This document shows positions 40,100-50,271 of a stretch of DNA of 64,000 nt, in pieces; the first letter of the stretch is position 1, and each line of letters starts with the position of its first letter. Location of the stretch: contig CP133967.1 in the NCBI GenBank assembly GCA_036251935.1, positions 62,001 to 126,000 of the forward strand, in the 5' to 3' direction. A program made the translations under genes and the position numbers. The stretch is from Orbaceae bacterium lpD04. GTDB lineage: Bacteria > Pseudomonadota > Gammaproteobacteria > Enterobacterales > Orbaceae. The notes under the pieces are model-generated. The model was not told the DNA's origin. It saw only the letters and a list, made by a program, of their open reading frames with translations, and ran no database searches.

Positions 40100-41326
40100 A
40101 TGCCTGCACCATTTGATTCAACAAGACGATTACTGATAAAAGGAATAGCAGCTGCTTGCCTATTATCTGTTACACGAGTTGGATTTGCAGCTACGGCGCA
40201 AATTGCAGCTGTTCGAGTTTGGCCGTCATCAACCTATACTCGCATAACACTTGAATCAAACGTTTCGTTATCCTATAAGCAATTTTACCTTACTAATCCA
40301 AATAGGTTAGTGATAGATATTGATGATTTAAGCTTAAATAGTACTTTTCGCAATATATCATCACTAATTAAGCCAGAAGATCCTTATATTAAACAGCTAA
40401 GAGTTGGTCAGTTTGACAACAAAACAGTAAGACTTGTTGTAGAATTAAAGCAAGATATAAATCCTAATCTTTTTACGCTCAAACCAATCGCTGAATTTAA
40501 AAATCGATTAGTTATCGATCTCTATCCGTTACAAAAAAATACTTTAGACGATGACCCTTTATTTGCTTTATTACAAGAATTCAATAAAGGTGATCTTAAT
40601 GATAACGATATTCCAATTAGCCAGCCAGTCAAAAAAGCAAATGATAAAATCGTTATCGTACTTGATCCTGGTCATGGTGGAGAAGATCCTGGCGCGATAG
40701 GTTATTATAAAACGCGAGAAAAAGATGTTGTTTTACAAATAGCTCGCCGTTTACGTGATTTGATCCGTAAAGAAAAAGCTATGACAGTGCATCTAACGCG
40801 TAACGAGGACATCTTTTTACCATTACGTGTTCGCGTAGAAAAAGCACGTGCATTTCATGCAGATCTATTTATCTCAATTCATGCTGATGCTTTTACTAAA
40901 CGCTCAGCCAAAGGATCATCAGCGTTTGCCTTATCAACTAAAGGGGCAAGTAGCTCTGCTGCAAGCTATTTGGCACAAACACAAAATGAAGCTGATGAAA
41001 TTGGTGGTGTCAGTCGCAGTGGCGATCGTTATCTTGATCATACGCTTTTAGATTTAGTCCAAACAACTACCACAAGTAATAGCTTAATTCTTGGTAAAGA
41101 AATTTTAAGTAAAATGAAGCGAGTTAATACACTGCATAAAGCTCAAGTTGAGACCGCAGGATTTGCCGTATTAAAGGCCCCTGATGTCGCCTCAGTACTA
41201 GTTGAAACTGCATTTATTAGTAACTTGAATGAAGAAAAGAAACTAAAGACAGCAAATTTTCAAAATCAAATCGCAAAAGCAATGCTTGAAGGTATTAAAA
41301 GCTATATAACCTTACGTAAAAATTAA
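40100..41326 (+). CDS. amiC: N-acetylmuramoyl-L-alanine amidase AmiC (Tat-exported)
   Basis: AmiC cleaves the amide bond between MurNAc and the stem peptide to separate daughter cells. The 408 residues (from ATG 40100; an in-frame TTG lies six bases upstream) begin with a twin-arginine signal, S-T-R-R-L-L-I-K-G. They continue with an AMIN domain (about 30-140) that targets the septum. The amidase_3 domain (about 185-405) has zinc ligands in [13 protein letters not shown] and I-H-A-D-A-F, and the catalytic glutamate in V-E-T-A-F. Similarity to E. coli AmiC is strong. It is divergent from the three-gene coiled-coil operon. Confidence 0.95.
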   Translation: MPAPFDSTRRLLIKGIAAACLLSVTRVGFAATAQIAAVRVWPSSTYTRITLESNVSLSYKQFYLTNPNRLVIDIDDLSLNSTFRNISSLIKPEDPYIKQLRVGQFDNKTVRLVVELKQDINPNLFTLKPIAEFKNRLVIDLYPLQKNTLDDDPLFALLQEFNKGDLNDNDIPISQPVKKANDKIVIVLDPGHGGEDPGAIGYYKTREKDVVLQIARRLRDLIRKEKAMTVHLTRNEDIFLPLRVRVEKARAFHADLFISIHADAFTKRSAKGSSAFALSTKGASSSAASYLAQTQNEADEIGGVSRSGDRYLDHTLLDLVQTTTTSNSLILGKEILSKMKRVNTLHKAQVETAGFAVLKAPDVASVLVETAFISNLNEEKKLKTANFQNQIAKAMLEGIKSYITLRKN

Positions 41327-41550
41327 ATAATTCAAAAAGATATTATTTTAGAATATATCGAGTTCGCTTAACTTATTTAACTCATCACAGACATTGTTAA
41401 TTTTGAATCTAGATTAACTTTTATAACATAAATTATGCGTCGCTGCTGACTATTTAGCGGATAAGATCACAATAATGAACTAATTTTATATCTTTTTTAA
41501 TTGTATTTTGTTATCGATATTCCGGTATTATAAAAAATAAGGTTAAAAAA

Positions 41551-43110
41551 ATGTTCAATAAATTATTACTGTTAATTTTAACGCTAATCTCCTGTAATTT
41601 TTTCACATTAGCTGACATAAACAATCAAGTCCAAATCGAAAATGGTAAGATTGAGGGAATCTATAACAAAGACCGCAGTATAGCGATATTTAAAGGTATT
41701 CCTTATGCTAAAGCACCAATTAATAATCTACGCTGGAAGAAACCACAAAAATTAGAAAATTGGGATAATATTAAATATACAGTCGTCGATAGTGATGGCT
41801 GTATACAAAATAGAGTTAAGGGGGATAAATTACCTTGGACTAAAGAGTTTTTACATCAAGGCCTTGTCAGTGAAGATTGTTTATATTTAAATATTTGGGC
41901 TCCCGTTAAATCAAAAAAAGAATTACCGGTTATTATTTATCTCCACGGAGGTGGGTTTGTTGAAGGTTCAACAAATGTTGCTATTTATGATGGAGAAAAT
42001 TTAGCTAAACAAGATGTTATTTTTGTTTCATTTAATTACCGCCTAGGTATTTTTGGAATGATGGCTCACCCTAGTTTGACAAAAGAAGAGGGAAAATCTG
42101 GTAACTATACTTTTTATGATCAAATCGCAGCAATACAATGGGTGAAAAATAACATAAAACAATTTGGTGGTGACCCAAATAATATAACATTATTAGGACA
42201 GTCAGCTGGTGCAAATTCAATTATGCTATTAAATGCTTCCCCTCTTACTCGTAATTTATATAATAAAGCAATTATGCTAAGTGCACCAGGTACGACTATC
42301 TCAGATTATGGGATTCATCCTACTGATAATATTCAATATAACCTCTCTGATGTAGAAAAAAAATTTTCAAATTGGGCCACAAAATTCAACTATCTAACAC
42401 TAGATTCATTAAGAGCAGCACCTGCTTTAGAATTATTAGCGAATTTCACTGAAGATACACCGTTTAAAGGTGCAGTTATTGATGGCGAATTTTTGCCTGA
42501 TACCGTCACTAATTTATACAAAAATCAGTCTGCAAATAAAATTGATATTATGGCTGGCACTGTATGGGACGAGAGAGGAAGCGAAAAAGAATATAATGTT
42601 ATTACTATTAATGAACTCCATGACTATATTGATAAATTTTACCCTAAAAACAAAGACCGTGTTTTTAATTTTTATCAGCCTACTAATAATTTGGAAGCCC
42701 GTGAAAATTATAAAAAACTACTGAGAGATCAAAATAACTATGCAATGCAATGGTTAGCAAACCAAAGAATATCATCAACCCATAATGCCAATTACCTTTA
42801 TGTTTTAAAAAGAGCGATCCCATGGCCAGAGCATGGTACATTCGGTGCCTTTCATTCAAGTGATTTACCTTATTTTTTAAATAATTTGGATAAATTAGAC
42901 CGCCCTTGGACTGAAAATGATATTAATATCAACCAATCATTTATCAATTATATGATTAATTTTGTAAAAACAGGTGAGCCTAATGATAAAAATAGTAATT
43001 GGAAACCATTTAACAAAAACGGTTTTATTCTATGTTTTGATGAGATTATCGGCCCATGTCCTAAAATCGATATCGATATATTAGACATGATCTCTCATCG
43101 AGATAACTAA
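41551..43110 (+). CDS. Secreted or lipid-anchored type B carboxylesterase
   Basis: The 519-residue protein is a carboxylesterase/lipase of PF00135. It has F-K-G-I-P-Y-A-K-A-P near the start, the oxyanion-hole H-G-G-G-F-V-E-G, the nucleophile Ser218 in G-Q-S-A-G-A, and a C-terminal histidine in F-H-S-S-D-L-P-Y. The N-terminus (M-F-N-K followed by a leucine stretch) ends in L-I-S-C at residues 12-15, a fair lipobox, so it may be a lipoprotein. Signal peptidase I cleavage after T-L-A (residue 22) is the alternative. It stands alone, 225 bases after amiC. Such esterases act on short or aryl esters, often plant-derived; the substrate is unknown. The type B family is uncommon in E. coli relatives, so lateral gain is possible. 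Confidence 0.88.
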   Translation: MFNKLLLLILTLISCNFFTLADINNQVQIENGKIEGIYNKDRSIAIFKGIPYAKAPINNLRWKKPQKLENWDNIKYTVVDSDGCIQNRVKGDKLPWTKEFLHQGLVSEDCLYLNIWAPVKSKKELPVIIYLHGGGFVEGSTNVAIYDGENLAKQDVIFVSFNYRLGIFGMMAHPSLTKEEGKSGNYTFYDQIAAIQWVKNNIKQFGGDPNNITLLGQSAGANSIMLLNASPLTRNLYNKAIMLSAPGTTISDYGIHPTDNIQYNLSDVEKKFSNWATKFNYLTLDSLRAAPALELLANFTEDTPFKGAVIDGEFLPDTVTNLYKNQSANKIDIMAGTVWDERGSEKEYNVITINELHDYIDKFYPKNKDRVFNFYQPTNNLEARENYKKLLRDQNNYAMQWLANQRISSTHNANYLYVLKRAIPWPEHGTFGAFHSSDLPYFLNNLDKLDRPWTENDININQSFINYMINFVKTGEPNDKNSNWKPFNKNGFILCFDEIIGPCPKIDIDILDMISHRDN

Positions 43111-43137
43111 ATAGAGTTTAATTTTTAATTAAAAATA

Positions 43138-43192
43138 AGTTAAGTTTAAATAAATCTTAGCAATAAATAAAACATTTAAGCTTAACTCTTTT
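43138..43192 (+). terminator. Low-GC terminator candidate after the carboxylesterase
   Basis: AGTTAAGTTTAAAT (43138-43151) pairs with ATTTAAGCTTAACT (43174-43187), with one G-T pair and a 22-base loop, followed by CTTTTATC. The long AT-rich stem suits an AT-rich genome but is weaker than the GC-rich hairpins elsewhere. Confidence 0.4.
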
Positions 43193-43272
43193 ATCTACCT
43201 ATTGTTTCCGATTACAACCATCTTGAGTATAGAAAAAAACTATATCTAATAATAAAAAAATAGAATTATTCA

Positions 43273-43292
43273 ATAACAATAATTTTTGTTAT
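43273..43292 (+). promoter_or_regulatory. Hairpin in the metE upstream region
   Basis: ATAACAA (43273-43279) and TTGTTAT (43286-43292) form a seven-base stem with a six-base loop, 45 bases before metE. I searched for MetJ boxes (AGACGTCT repeats) and MetR sites (TGAA-N5-TTCA) here and saw none. Confidence 0.3.
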
Positions 43293-43337
43293 CTTCAAAT
43301 AAAGGCAATATTTGACCAATTAATTGAGGAAATAAAA

Positions 43338-45608
43338 ATGACTACATCTGTTATTGGCTATCCACGTATCGGTAAACTTCGCGAATTAAAGTTTGCAATC
43401 GAATCTTATTTTAAAGGCGATAAAAGCGAAAATGAATTATTAGGCTTAGCTAAAACACTACGAGCAACGCATTGGCAACAACAAGTAGAAAATAAAATAG
43501 CCTATATTTCATCTAATGATTTCTCATTTTATGATGCAGTACTTGATACCGCAAACTTACTTAATGTGATCCCAAAACGTTATCAGCAACTGACATTGCC
43601 CGAACTAGGTCAATATTTTGCTATGGCTCGTGGTTATCAAGGTGATAAAGGTGATGTACATGCACTGGCTATGAAAAAATGGTTTAATACCAATTATCAC
43701 TATTTAGTGCCAGAAATTGAAGCAACAACAGAAATTAAACTTGTTGGCACTAAACCCTTTGATGAGTATCAAGAAGCTAAAGCGCTTGGAATAGAAACTA
43801 AACCTGTTATTATTGGGCCGCTAACATTTTTAAAACTCGCTAAATTGCCAGCAGGTCAAACATATCAGAGCTACCAAGCTCAGATTGTTAGTGCCTATCA
43901 AAATATTATTACTAAATTTGAACAACTTGGCACTAAATGGGTCCAAATCGATGAGCCAATTTTAGTCACAGATTTAAGTAAAGAAGACATTCAATCTTTT
44001 GAACAAATCTATCAAGCAATATTACCGACAAAGGGAAGCGTAAAAATCTTATTGCAAACCTATTTTGGTGATATTCGTGATTGTTATACTAACGTTATCG
44101 CTCAGCCTTTTGATGGTATTGGTATTGATTTTGTTGAAGGTAAAGAATCACTTAACCTACTACAACAATATGGTTTTCCTAGTGATAAAATTTTATTTGC
44201 AGGGGTTATTAATGGTAAAAATATTTGGCGTAATAATTATGCTAAAACGCTACCGCTATTAGCGCAAATTAAAAGTAATACCAGTAAATTAGTTATTAAT
44301 ACATCGTGTTCACTGTTACATGTTCCTTATACCTTACAAAATGAAACAAAATTAACGATTGCACAAAAAGCGTATTTTACTTTTGCACAAGAAAAACTGC
44401 TGGAGTTAGCTGAGCTTGGTCAATTAATAAATGAAGTAGATCCAAAGCAGCACCAGGCCTACAAAACTAATCAAACCTTATTTACTCGTGAACGTGAAGG
44501 AACTAACCAAAACGTAAGGCAAAAAGTTGCAGCCCTATCGCCACAAGATTTTGTTCGCTTACCAGAATTTAATCAACGCGAAAAACGACAAAAACAGACT
44601 CTAAACTTACCGGTGCTACCAACCACAACGATTGGATCTTTTCCACAAACCAGCGATGTGCGTTTAAATCGAGCTAAATTTAAAAAAGGTGAAATTAGCT
44701 TAGAACAATACACCGCATTTAATAAACAAAAAATTGCTGAATGTATCAAACTACAAGAAGAAATTGGTCTTGATGTTTTAGTTCATGGTGAATTTGAGCG
44801 TAATGACATGGTGGAATATTTTGGTGAAAGCTTAAATGGTTTCATTTTTACAGAAAAAGCATGGGTACAATCTTATGGTACTCGCTGTGTTAAACCTCCA
44901 GTTATATGGGGAGATGTGTCTCGCTCAAAACCAATCACTGTTGAATATTCACAGTATGCGCAAAGCCTTTCTAATAAACCAGTAAAAGGCATGTTAACCG
45001 GACCTGTAACAATTTTAAACTGGTCATTCCCGCGTGAAGATATCTCCTACAAGGAATCAGTATTCCAAATTGGTCTTGCAATTGCTGATGAAGTACTTGA
45101 TTTAGAAGCTGCGGGAATTAGTGTTATCCAGATAGATGAAGCGGCACTAAAAGAAAAGCTACCACTACGAAAAGCAGACTGGCTTAGCGAATATTTAGAT
45201 TGGGCAATCCCAGCTTTCCGCCTTGTTCATAGCAAAGTTAAAGCTGAAACTCAGATTCATACGCACATGTGTTACAGCGAATTTACTGACATTATTAAAG
45301 AAATTGACCAAATGGATGCAGACGTTATCTCATTTGAAGCATCACGCTCTAATCTAGAAATTATTGATGTATTAAAACAAAATAATTTCCAAACAGAAGT
45401 TGGACCCGGTGTTTATGATATTCATTCACCACGCGTGCCATCTGTAAATGAGATTCGTCAAACAATTGAAAAGCTATTAAATAAAATTGATAAGCAAAAA
45501 CTTTGGGTCAATCCAGATTGTGGACTAAAAACAAGGGGTGAAAAGGAAGTTGTAGCAAGCCTAATTAACTTAGTTAAAGCAACGTTGGATGTTCGTTTAG
45601 GGTTATAG
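43338..45608 (+). CDS. metE: Cobalamin-independent methionine synthase
   Basis: MetE transfers the methyl group of methyltetrahydrofolate triglutamate to homocysteine. The 756 residues (E. coli 753) comprise two barrel domains. The C-terminal catalytic one binds zinc through H-T-H-M-C-Y-S and C-G-L-K-T-R. G-E-F-E-R-N-D-M-V and T-T-I-G-S-F-P-Q are also diagnostic. GAGG lies before the ATG. metF starts two bases after the stop, giving a clear metE-metF unit that supplies both the methyl donor and its user. Confidence 0.97.
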   Translation: MTTSVIGYPRIGKLRELKFAIESYFKGDKSENELLGLAKTLRATHWQQQVENKIAYISSNDFSFYDAVLDTANLLNVIPKRYQQLTLPELGQYFAMARGYQGDKGDVHALAMKKWFNTNYHYLVPEIEATTEIKLVGTKPFDEYQEAKALGIETKPVIIGPLTFLKLAKLPAGQTYQSYQAQIVSAYQNIITKFEQLGTKWVQIDEPILVTDLSKEDIQSFEQIYQAILPTKGSVKILLQTYFGDIRDCYTNVIAQPFDGIGIDFVEGKESLNLLQQYGFPSDKILFAGVINGKNIWRNNYAKTLPLLAQIKSNTSKLVINTSCSLLHVPYTLQNETKLTIAQKAYFTFAQEKLLELAELGQLINEVDPKQHQAYKTNQTLFTREREGTNQNVRQKVAALSPQDFVRLPEFNQREKRQKQTLNLPVLPTTTIGSFPQTSDVRLNRAKFKKGEISLEQYTAFNKQKIAECIKLQEEIGLDVLVHGEFERNDMVEYFGESLNGFIFTEKAWVQSYGTRCVKPPVIWGDVSRSKPITVEYSQYAQSLSNKPVKGMLTGPVTILNWSFPREDISYKESVFQIGLAIADEVLDLEAAGISVIQIDEAALKEKLPLRKADWLSEYLDWAIPAFRLVHSKVKAETQIHTHMCYSEFTDIIKEIDQMDADVISFEASRSNLEIIDVLKQNNFQTEVGPGVYDIHSPRVPSVNEIRQTIEKLLNKIDKQKLWVNPDCGLKTRGEKEVVASLINLVKATLDVRLGL

Positions 45609-45610
45609 AT

Positions 45611-46489
45611 ATGAAGATGAATCAATTATTTAAAGATAAAACGGTTCTTTCGTTTGAGGTTTTTCCGCCAAGGAAAACCTCTCCGCTTGAATCAATTTAT
45701 GGCACCTTACGTGAACTTGGTAATTTAAAGCCTGATTTTATTAGTGTTACCTACGGTGCGGGAGGAAGTTTGAATGGTGAAACAACCATTAGTATTGCCC
45801 ATGCGGTCAAGCATACTTATGGTATTGAAAGTGTTGCTCATCTACCTTGTATTCATTTTAGTAAAGATGAAATAAAATCAATTTTAAAAGAACTAAAATT
45901 TGCGGGAATTGACAATATATTAGCACTTAGGGGGGATATCACCCCTGAGTGGCAACCAAAACAAGATTTTCGCTATGCAAGTGAATTAGTTTCATTTATT
46001 AAAGAACAAGGTGACTTTAATATTATTGGTGCTTGCTATCCTGAAGGGCATAGTGAAGCTGCAACCGTAAAACAAGATTTAATTAATTTAAAAGAAAAAG
46101 TCGATGCTGGCACTGATCAGTTAATTTCTCAGCTATTTTTTGATAATGAATTTTTTTATGTTTTTCGTGATAAAGCCGCTGATATAGGAATTAATATCCC
46201 AATTGAAGCCGGGATTATGCCGGTTGTAAATAAAAAACAAATTGAAAAAATGGTATCAATTTGTGGTGTCCATCTACCGAAAAAATTTAAACAAATGATG
46301 GAAAAATATGAATATTACCCCGAAGCGTTTCGTGATGCCGGCATTGCTTATGCTATTGATCAATTAGTAGATTTAGTTTCACAAGGTGTTGATGGTGTTC
46401 ACTTATATACAATGAATAGTTCATTAATTGCTAGGCGGATTAATGAAGCTGTTGCGACCTTATTTTCCGTACCTAAAACAACCAACTAA
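45611..46489 (+). CDS. metF: Methylenetetrahydrofolate reductase
   Basis: MetF reduces methylenetetrahydrofolate to methyltetrahydrofolate with FAD and NADH. The 292 residues (E. coli 296) start V-L-S-F-E-V-F-P-P-R with the catalytic glutamate of the family. They contain S-V-T-Y-G-A-G-G-S, L-A-L-R-G-D-I and a FAD-binding barrel through Q-L-F-F-D. It is two bases after metE. In E. coli metF lies elsewhere, so metEF pairing differs from E. coli. A GC-poor hairpin (46489-46510) may end the transcript. Confidence 0.97.
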   Translation: MKMNQLFKDKTVLSFEVFPPRKTSPLESIYGTLRELGNLKPDFISVTYGAGGSLNGETTISIAHAVKHTYGIESVAHLPCIHFSKDEIKSILKELKFAGIDNILALRGDITPEWQPKQDFRYASELVSFIKEQGDFNIIGACYPEGHSEAATVKQDLINLKEKVDAGTDQLISQLFFDNEFFYVFRDKAADIGINIPIEAGIMPVVNKKQIEKMVSICGVHLPKKFKQMMEKYEYYPEAFRDAGIAYAIDQLVDLVSQGVDGVHLYTMNSSLIARRINEAVATLFSVPKTTN

Positions 46490-46510
46490 AGGATGCTTAA
46501 TTGCATCTTT
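46489..46510 (+). terminator. Hairpin after metF
   Basis: AAGGATGC (46489-46496) pairs with GCATCTTT (46503-46510), including one G-U pair, around a six-base loop. No long T tract follows. It begins at the last base of the metF stop codon. Confidence 0.4.
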
Positions 46511-46603
46511 ATCCCTAAATCAAATATTAGAAATAATAGAGAATAGCAATAATTAGAAGATAATAATAACGTGATTGTATTGCTGAAAAAAATGAAAAAA
46601 AAT

Positions 46604-46680
<77 letters not shown>

Positions 46681-46694
46681 TCAGAGAGGTGCCC

Positions 46695-46722
46695 ATAATA
46701 TAGGATTAACTAAAGATTGCAA
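46695..46722 (-). promoter_or_regulatory. Promoter of the initiator tRNA
   Basis: On minus, TTGCAA (46722-46717), a 16-base spacer and TATTAT (46700-46695) are followed by GGGCACC, a GC-rich discriminator typical of stable-RNA promoters. The predicted start lies about eight bases before the mature tRNA 5' end. Confidence 0.6.
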
Positions 46723-46947
46723 CCATTATTATTCAAGATATTGAAAAGATAATTTGTTTGAAGAAAATTAGTACAGAAATAGTTAAAATTTACAGCATGC
46801 CATACAAAAATTTCACTCATATAAATTTATATCTAAGAAAATCAATAAATTTTTTTCAGTGAAATTACAACTCATGTACGTATCATTAAACATTTGAGGT
46901 ATGTTAGACTATACAATTATTTAGTAACGGTATTGAGAGTGACATAG

Positions 46948-48909
46948 ATGAAATTAAAAACGATATTATTAGTGGTTATAAGTTATTTCATTATTACTAT
47001 TAACGCTAATGCTGAAAATGTATCGATTGATGAACTGCGTACGCGTTTTAATCATTGGCAAACAACTTATCAGTCATTAACTGATGGTGAACAAAAAAAA
47101 TCTCTCGATTCGTTAAAAAGCTACCCGTTATATCCTTATGCACAATATCAATATATTACCGCGCACTTAAATACCGCTACAACAAAAGAAATTAATGAAT
47201 TTGTTACACAAAATAATGATTTTCCTCTTGCAAGTACCTTAATACAAAGTTATTTAGAGCTGCTAACTAAAGAGCAAAAGTGGAATGAGATAAACGCGTT
47301 AGATATTGATGATTCAATTGCTTCAAAGTGCCGCTATCAATACGCATTATTAAAGCTAGGAAAAAAATCAGCGGCATTAGAGCCAATTAAAAATATTTGG
47401 TTATCTCCAGACGATCAGCCTAGTGCGTGCGATGCTATTTTCGATGAATGGGGTAAAGCAGGACAAAAAACAGCAAATATAATTTTACTTAGAATCGAAT
47501 TAGTACTTAAAAAAAATAATATTAAATTAGCCCGTCACTTAACCGAACAATTACCAGATAGCTATAAAACCCTTAAAAAGAACTTATTAGCTTTGTTTGC
47601 TAATGCAAAAACACTACCGGAATTTGCTAAAAATATTGCACCGAGTTCATTTAGCAAAAAAATAGTTAACTTATCCTTTGCTCGATTCGCAAATATTGAT
47701 GCAGATAAGGCAAAAATATTAATTCCAACACTAGTAAAACAACAAAAATTGAGCAAAAATGATGAAAATGCAATGTTTAGAACAATTGCTAATAATTACT
47801 TCAAAGACTCAGCAACAGATAAGCAAATAAAATGGCGCAAACAATTTATTGCCCAAGATCGCAATACAACGCAAATTGAACGTGAAATTCGCCAAGCTTT
47901 AAAAACAAATAATTTAGATGATGTCGCCTATTGGTTAAATTTATTATCGACAGAGGATAAACAAAAAGATGAATGGCAATATTGGCAAGCCATCGGACTC
48001 CTTAATAAAAATAATCAAAAAGAAGCAAATGAAATCTTTAATCGCTTGATAAAAAGCCGAGGTTTCTATGCGATGTATAGTGCCCAAAAACTAAAACAAC
48101 CTTTCAATTATGATTTTAATTACACCATTATCGACGGTATGACATCGGCGCCAAATGAGTCAAAAATTTTAGATGATAAATATAAAGATGATGCGGTTAT
48201 TAAGCGCATTGATGAATTACGCTTTTGGAACATGCTCCCCGAAGCAATAAAAGAATGGCGTAATTATTTATATTCTAATACTAGTAATAAACAATATGCA
48301 GAGCTAGCTCGTTATGCTTATAGCAAAGGTTGGGCTGAGCATAGCGTACAGGCAACAATAGCCGGTAAATTATGGGATAACTGGCTCGAACGTTTTCCAA
48401 TTATTTATCAAGATTTCTTTAAATCATCATTAGAACAAAAAGTAATTCCCCTTTCCTATTCACTGGCAATATCTAGGCAAGAAAGTGCGCTTGATGCAAC
48501 AGTTCAATCCCCTGTTGGAGCAAGAGGACTTATGCAATTAATGCCTAGCACAGCAAAGGATAGCGCAAAAAAAATAGCAAATTTATCTTACTACTCAGCC
48601 GATCAACTTTACGACCCTGAAACAAACATTCAAATCGGGACTTATTTCTTAGACTATGTTTATCAATTATTTGGTAATAATAGAATTTTAGCCTCAGCAG
48701 CTTATAATGCAGGCCCAAACCGAGTTAATCGTTGGTTAAAAGAAAGTAACGGCCAACTTGATGCTGTGGCATTTATTGAAAGCATTCCTTTTACAGAAAC
48801 ACGAAATTATGTTAAAACTGTACTCGTTTATGATTACATCTATGATCTTATGCTAAATAATCAACCGGACATGATTTTGCACAATAATGAAGTAAATTAT
48901 AAATATTAA
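46948..48909 (+). CDS. slt: Soluble lytic murein transglycosylase Slt70
   Basis: Slt is a periplasmic exo-transglycosylase that cleaves MurNAc-GlcNAc bonds to 1,6-anhydro products. The 653 residues (E. coli 645) start with a signal peptide (cleavage near N-A-N-A/E-N). A long helical superhelix ring (about 25-470) precedes the SLT catalytic domain. Its glutamate is in I-S-R-Q-E-S-A-L-D, with A-R-G-L-M-Q-L-M-P and A-S-A-A-Y-N-A-G-P-N-R-V. The C-terminal I-P-F-T-E-T-R-N-Y-V matches. trpR follows 33 bases downstream, the E. coli arrangement. Confidence 0.96.
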   Translation: MKLKTILLVVISYFIITINANAENVSIDELRTRFNHWQTTYQSLTDGEQKKSLDSLKSYPLYPYAQYQYITAHLNTATTKEINEFVTQNNDFPLASTLIQSYLELLTKEQKWNEINALDIDDSIASKCRYQYALLKLGKKSAALEPIKNIWLSPDDQPSACDAIFDEWGKAGQKTANIILLRIELVLKKNNIKLARHLTEQLPDSYKTLKKNLLALFANAKTLPEFAKNIAPSSFSKKIVNLSFARFANIDADKAKILIPTLVKQQKLSKNDENAMFRTIANNYFKDSATDKQIKWRKQFIAQDRNTTQIEREIRQALKTNNLDDVAYWLNLLSTEDKQKDEWQYWQAIGLLNKNNQKEANEIFNRLIKSRGFYAMYSAQKLKQPFNYDFNYTIIDGMTSAPNESKILDDKYKDDAVIKRIDELRFWNMLPEAIKEWRNYLYSNTSNKQYAELARYAYSKGWAEHSVQATIAGKLWDNWLERFPIIYQDFFKSSLEQKVIPLSYSLAISRQESALDATVQSPVGARGLMQLMPSTAKDSAKKIANLSYYSADQLYDPETNIQIGTYFLDYVYQLFGNNRILASAAYNAGPNRVNRWLKESNGQLDAVAFIESIPFTETRNYVKTVLVYDYIYDLMLNNQPDMILHNNEVNYKY

Positions 48910-48942
48910 ATTTTATATCGTTAATTTTTAGAAGAGAATGTA

Positions 48943-49224
48943 ATGGAAAAAGATGATTGGCAACAAACAGTAGCTTTTTTGAATAAAGCTTTTGATGATA
49001 ATCACCAATTTGATATTTTTAAGCTTTTAATGACCATTGATGAACGCAATGCGTTAATTACTCGTGTAAAAATAGTGAAGGCATTACTTGAGGCAAAAAT
49101 TAACCAACGTCAGCTTAGAGAACAATTAGGTATTGGTATTGCGACTGTAACAAGAGGCTCGAATTCATTAAAGGATGTCTCTCCAGAATTTAAACAATGG
49201 CTCGAAAAAAATCTAATTAAATAA
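48943..49224 (+). CDS. trpR: Trp operon repressor
   Basis: TrpR binds tryptophan and represses trp, aroH and its own gene. The 93 residues (E. coli 108) match along the helical core and the DNA-reading motif Q-R-Q-L-R-E-Q-L-G-I-G-I-A-T-V-T-R-G-S-N. It follows slt closely and may be co-transcribed with it. I did not see a Trp operator (core GTACTAGTTAACTAGTAC) before it, so autoregulation is not supported here. Confidence 0.96.
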   Translation: MEKDDWQQTVAFLNKAFDDNHQFDIFKLLMTIDERNALITRVKIVKALLEAKINQRQLREQLGIGIATVTRGSNSLKDVSPEFKQWLEKNLIK

Positions 49225-49230
49225 ATAAGC

Positions 49231-49248
49231 GCCTCATTTTAATGAGGC
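49231..49248. terminator. Hairpin between trpR and rob
   Basis: GCCTCATT (49231-49238) and AATGAGGC (49241-49248) are perfect arms with a very short loop between convergent genes. On minus it is followed by GCTTATTTATTTAATT, so it suits rob better than trpR. Confidence 0.5.
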
Positions 49249-49268
49249 CCATCACTAGAGTAATTCGT

Positions 49269-50171
49269 TTAATCGTCATCTTTCATAATAACTGGAACAC
49301 AGTAATCACACTCAACTAGAGGTATTTCAGTTAAGTTAGACACTGACGTTAAGTTGCTATGATTATGATGAATTTCAATAGTATCACCATGACGCAGTTT
49401 AACTTTTAGCATTGGTATCGCTGCAAAATAAATTTGTGAAATAAAGTCTACCAGATCGGATGGTGGTCCAATATATTTAAAACAAAGATATAAACCACCT
49501 TGGCTGACATATTTTTCAGCATTATCAAGAATGTTATTGTCTTCAATCGCAATAGTATAGAGCACTTCTTGTTCATCAAAATGCTCTTTCCCTTTATAGA
49601 TCTGGCTGAAACTATAAACTTCATTTGGTAAAACTGCATTATTTTTGAAATATTTATCTAAATAATCGACAAAGAATTGCTTTCTTAAAATAGCATTATG
49701 TTGTAATAACTCATTCAAACTACAGTTATTTTTATATGTAACTCCCCAAAAAACTTGTTGCGGAAAATCCATAAATGTTGGCTCAGGTAGTCTAAACTGA
49801 GTTTTATTTAATTCAATTGGCGGGGTTAGTCCTACAGGATCCCAAAATTCATTACGACGATAAGTTGCTGGGGTATCATTAAATTGTTTTTTAAATGACC
49901 GTGTAAAAGTTTGCTGTGAATCAAATCGATATTGCATTGCAATATCTAAAATCGGTTTACTTGTTAGCCTAAGTGCTAATGCTGCATGAGTTAAACGTCT
50001 ATGTCGAATATAAGTACCGAGAATTTGACCAGTAACTTTTTTAAACATACGCTGAAGATGCCATTTAGAATAACCGGATTTATCTGCCACATGATCAATA
50101 GATAGAGGCTGCTCTAAATTTTTTTCAATCCAAATAATTAGATCAGAAATAACATTGGCTTGATTAATCAT
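49269..50171 (-). CDS. rob: Rob-type transcriptional activator (AraC family)
   Basis: The 300-residue protein matches E. coli Rob (289). It has an N-terminal AraC/MarA-type pair of HTH motifs (S-G-Y-S-K-W-H-L-Q-R-M-F-K and R-F-D-S-Q-Q-T-F-T-R-S-F-K-K-Q-F). A GyrI-like C-terminal domain (about 125-295) binds ligands such as bile salts and fatty acids. Rob, MarA and SoxS activate drug-efflux and stress genes through the same sites. No marA or soxS is nearby. It is transcribed on its own, with the nfuA promoter region at its back. Confidence 0.9.
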   Translation of the reverse strand: MINQANVISDLIIWIEKNLEQPLSIDHVADKSGYSKWHLQRMFKKVTGQILGTYIRHRRLTHAALALRLTSKPILDIAMQYRFDSQQTFTRSFKKQFNDTPATYRRNEFWDPVGLTPPIELNKTQFRLPEPTFMDFPQQVFWGVTYKNNCSLNELLQHNAILRKQFFVDYLDKYFKNNAVLPNEVYSFSQIYKGKEHFDEQEVLYTIAIEDNNILDNAEKYVSQGGLYLCFKYIGPPSDLVDFISQIYFAAIPMLKVKLRHGDTIEIHHNHSNLTSVSNLTEIPLVECDYCVPVIMKDDD

Positions 50172-50271
50172 AATACATTATTATCCATAAGTTAGGTCAC
50201 CTTTTCCGCGATTATGCCGCAACTCCAAACATAATCAAAGAAAAAAATGATAATTTTTAATTTTAATCTTA

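Noticed and set aside
43111-43337. MetJ or MetR control before metE
   Set aside because: No tandem AGACGTCT-like boxes or TGAA-N5-TTCA were seen.
43338-46489. SAM or cobalamin riboswitch controlling metE-metF
   Set aside because: The 227-base upstream gap has only a simple seven-base hairpin and none of the conserved riboswitch cores I know.
48910-48942. Trp operator before trpR
   Set aside because: The 33-base gap has no sequence like the known operator.
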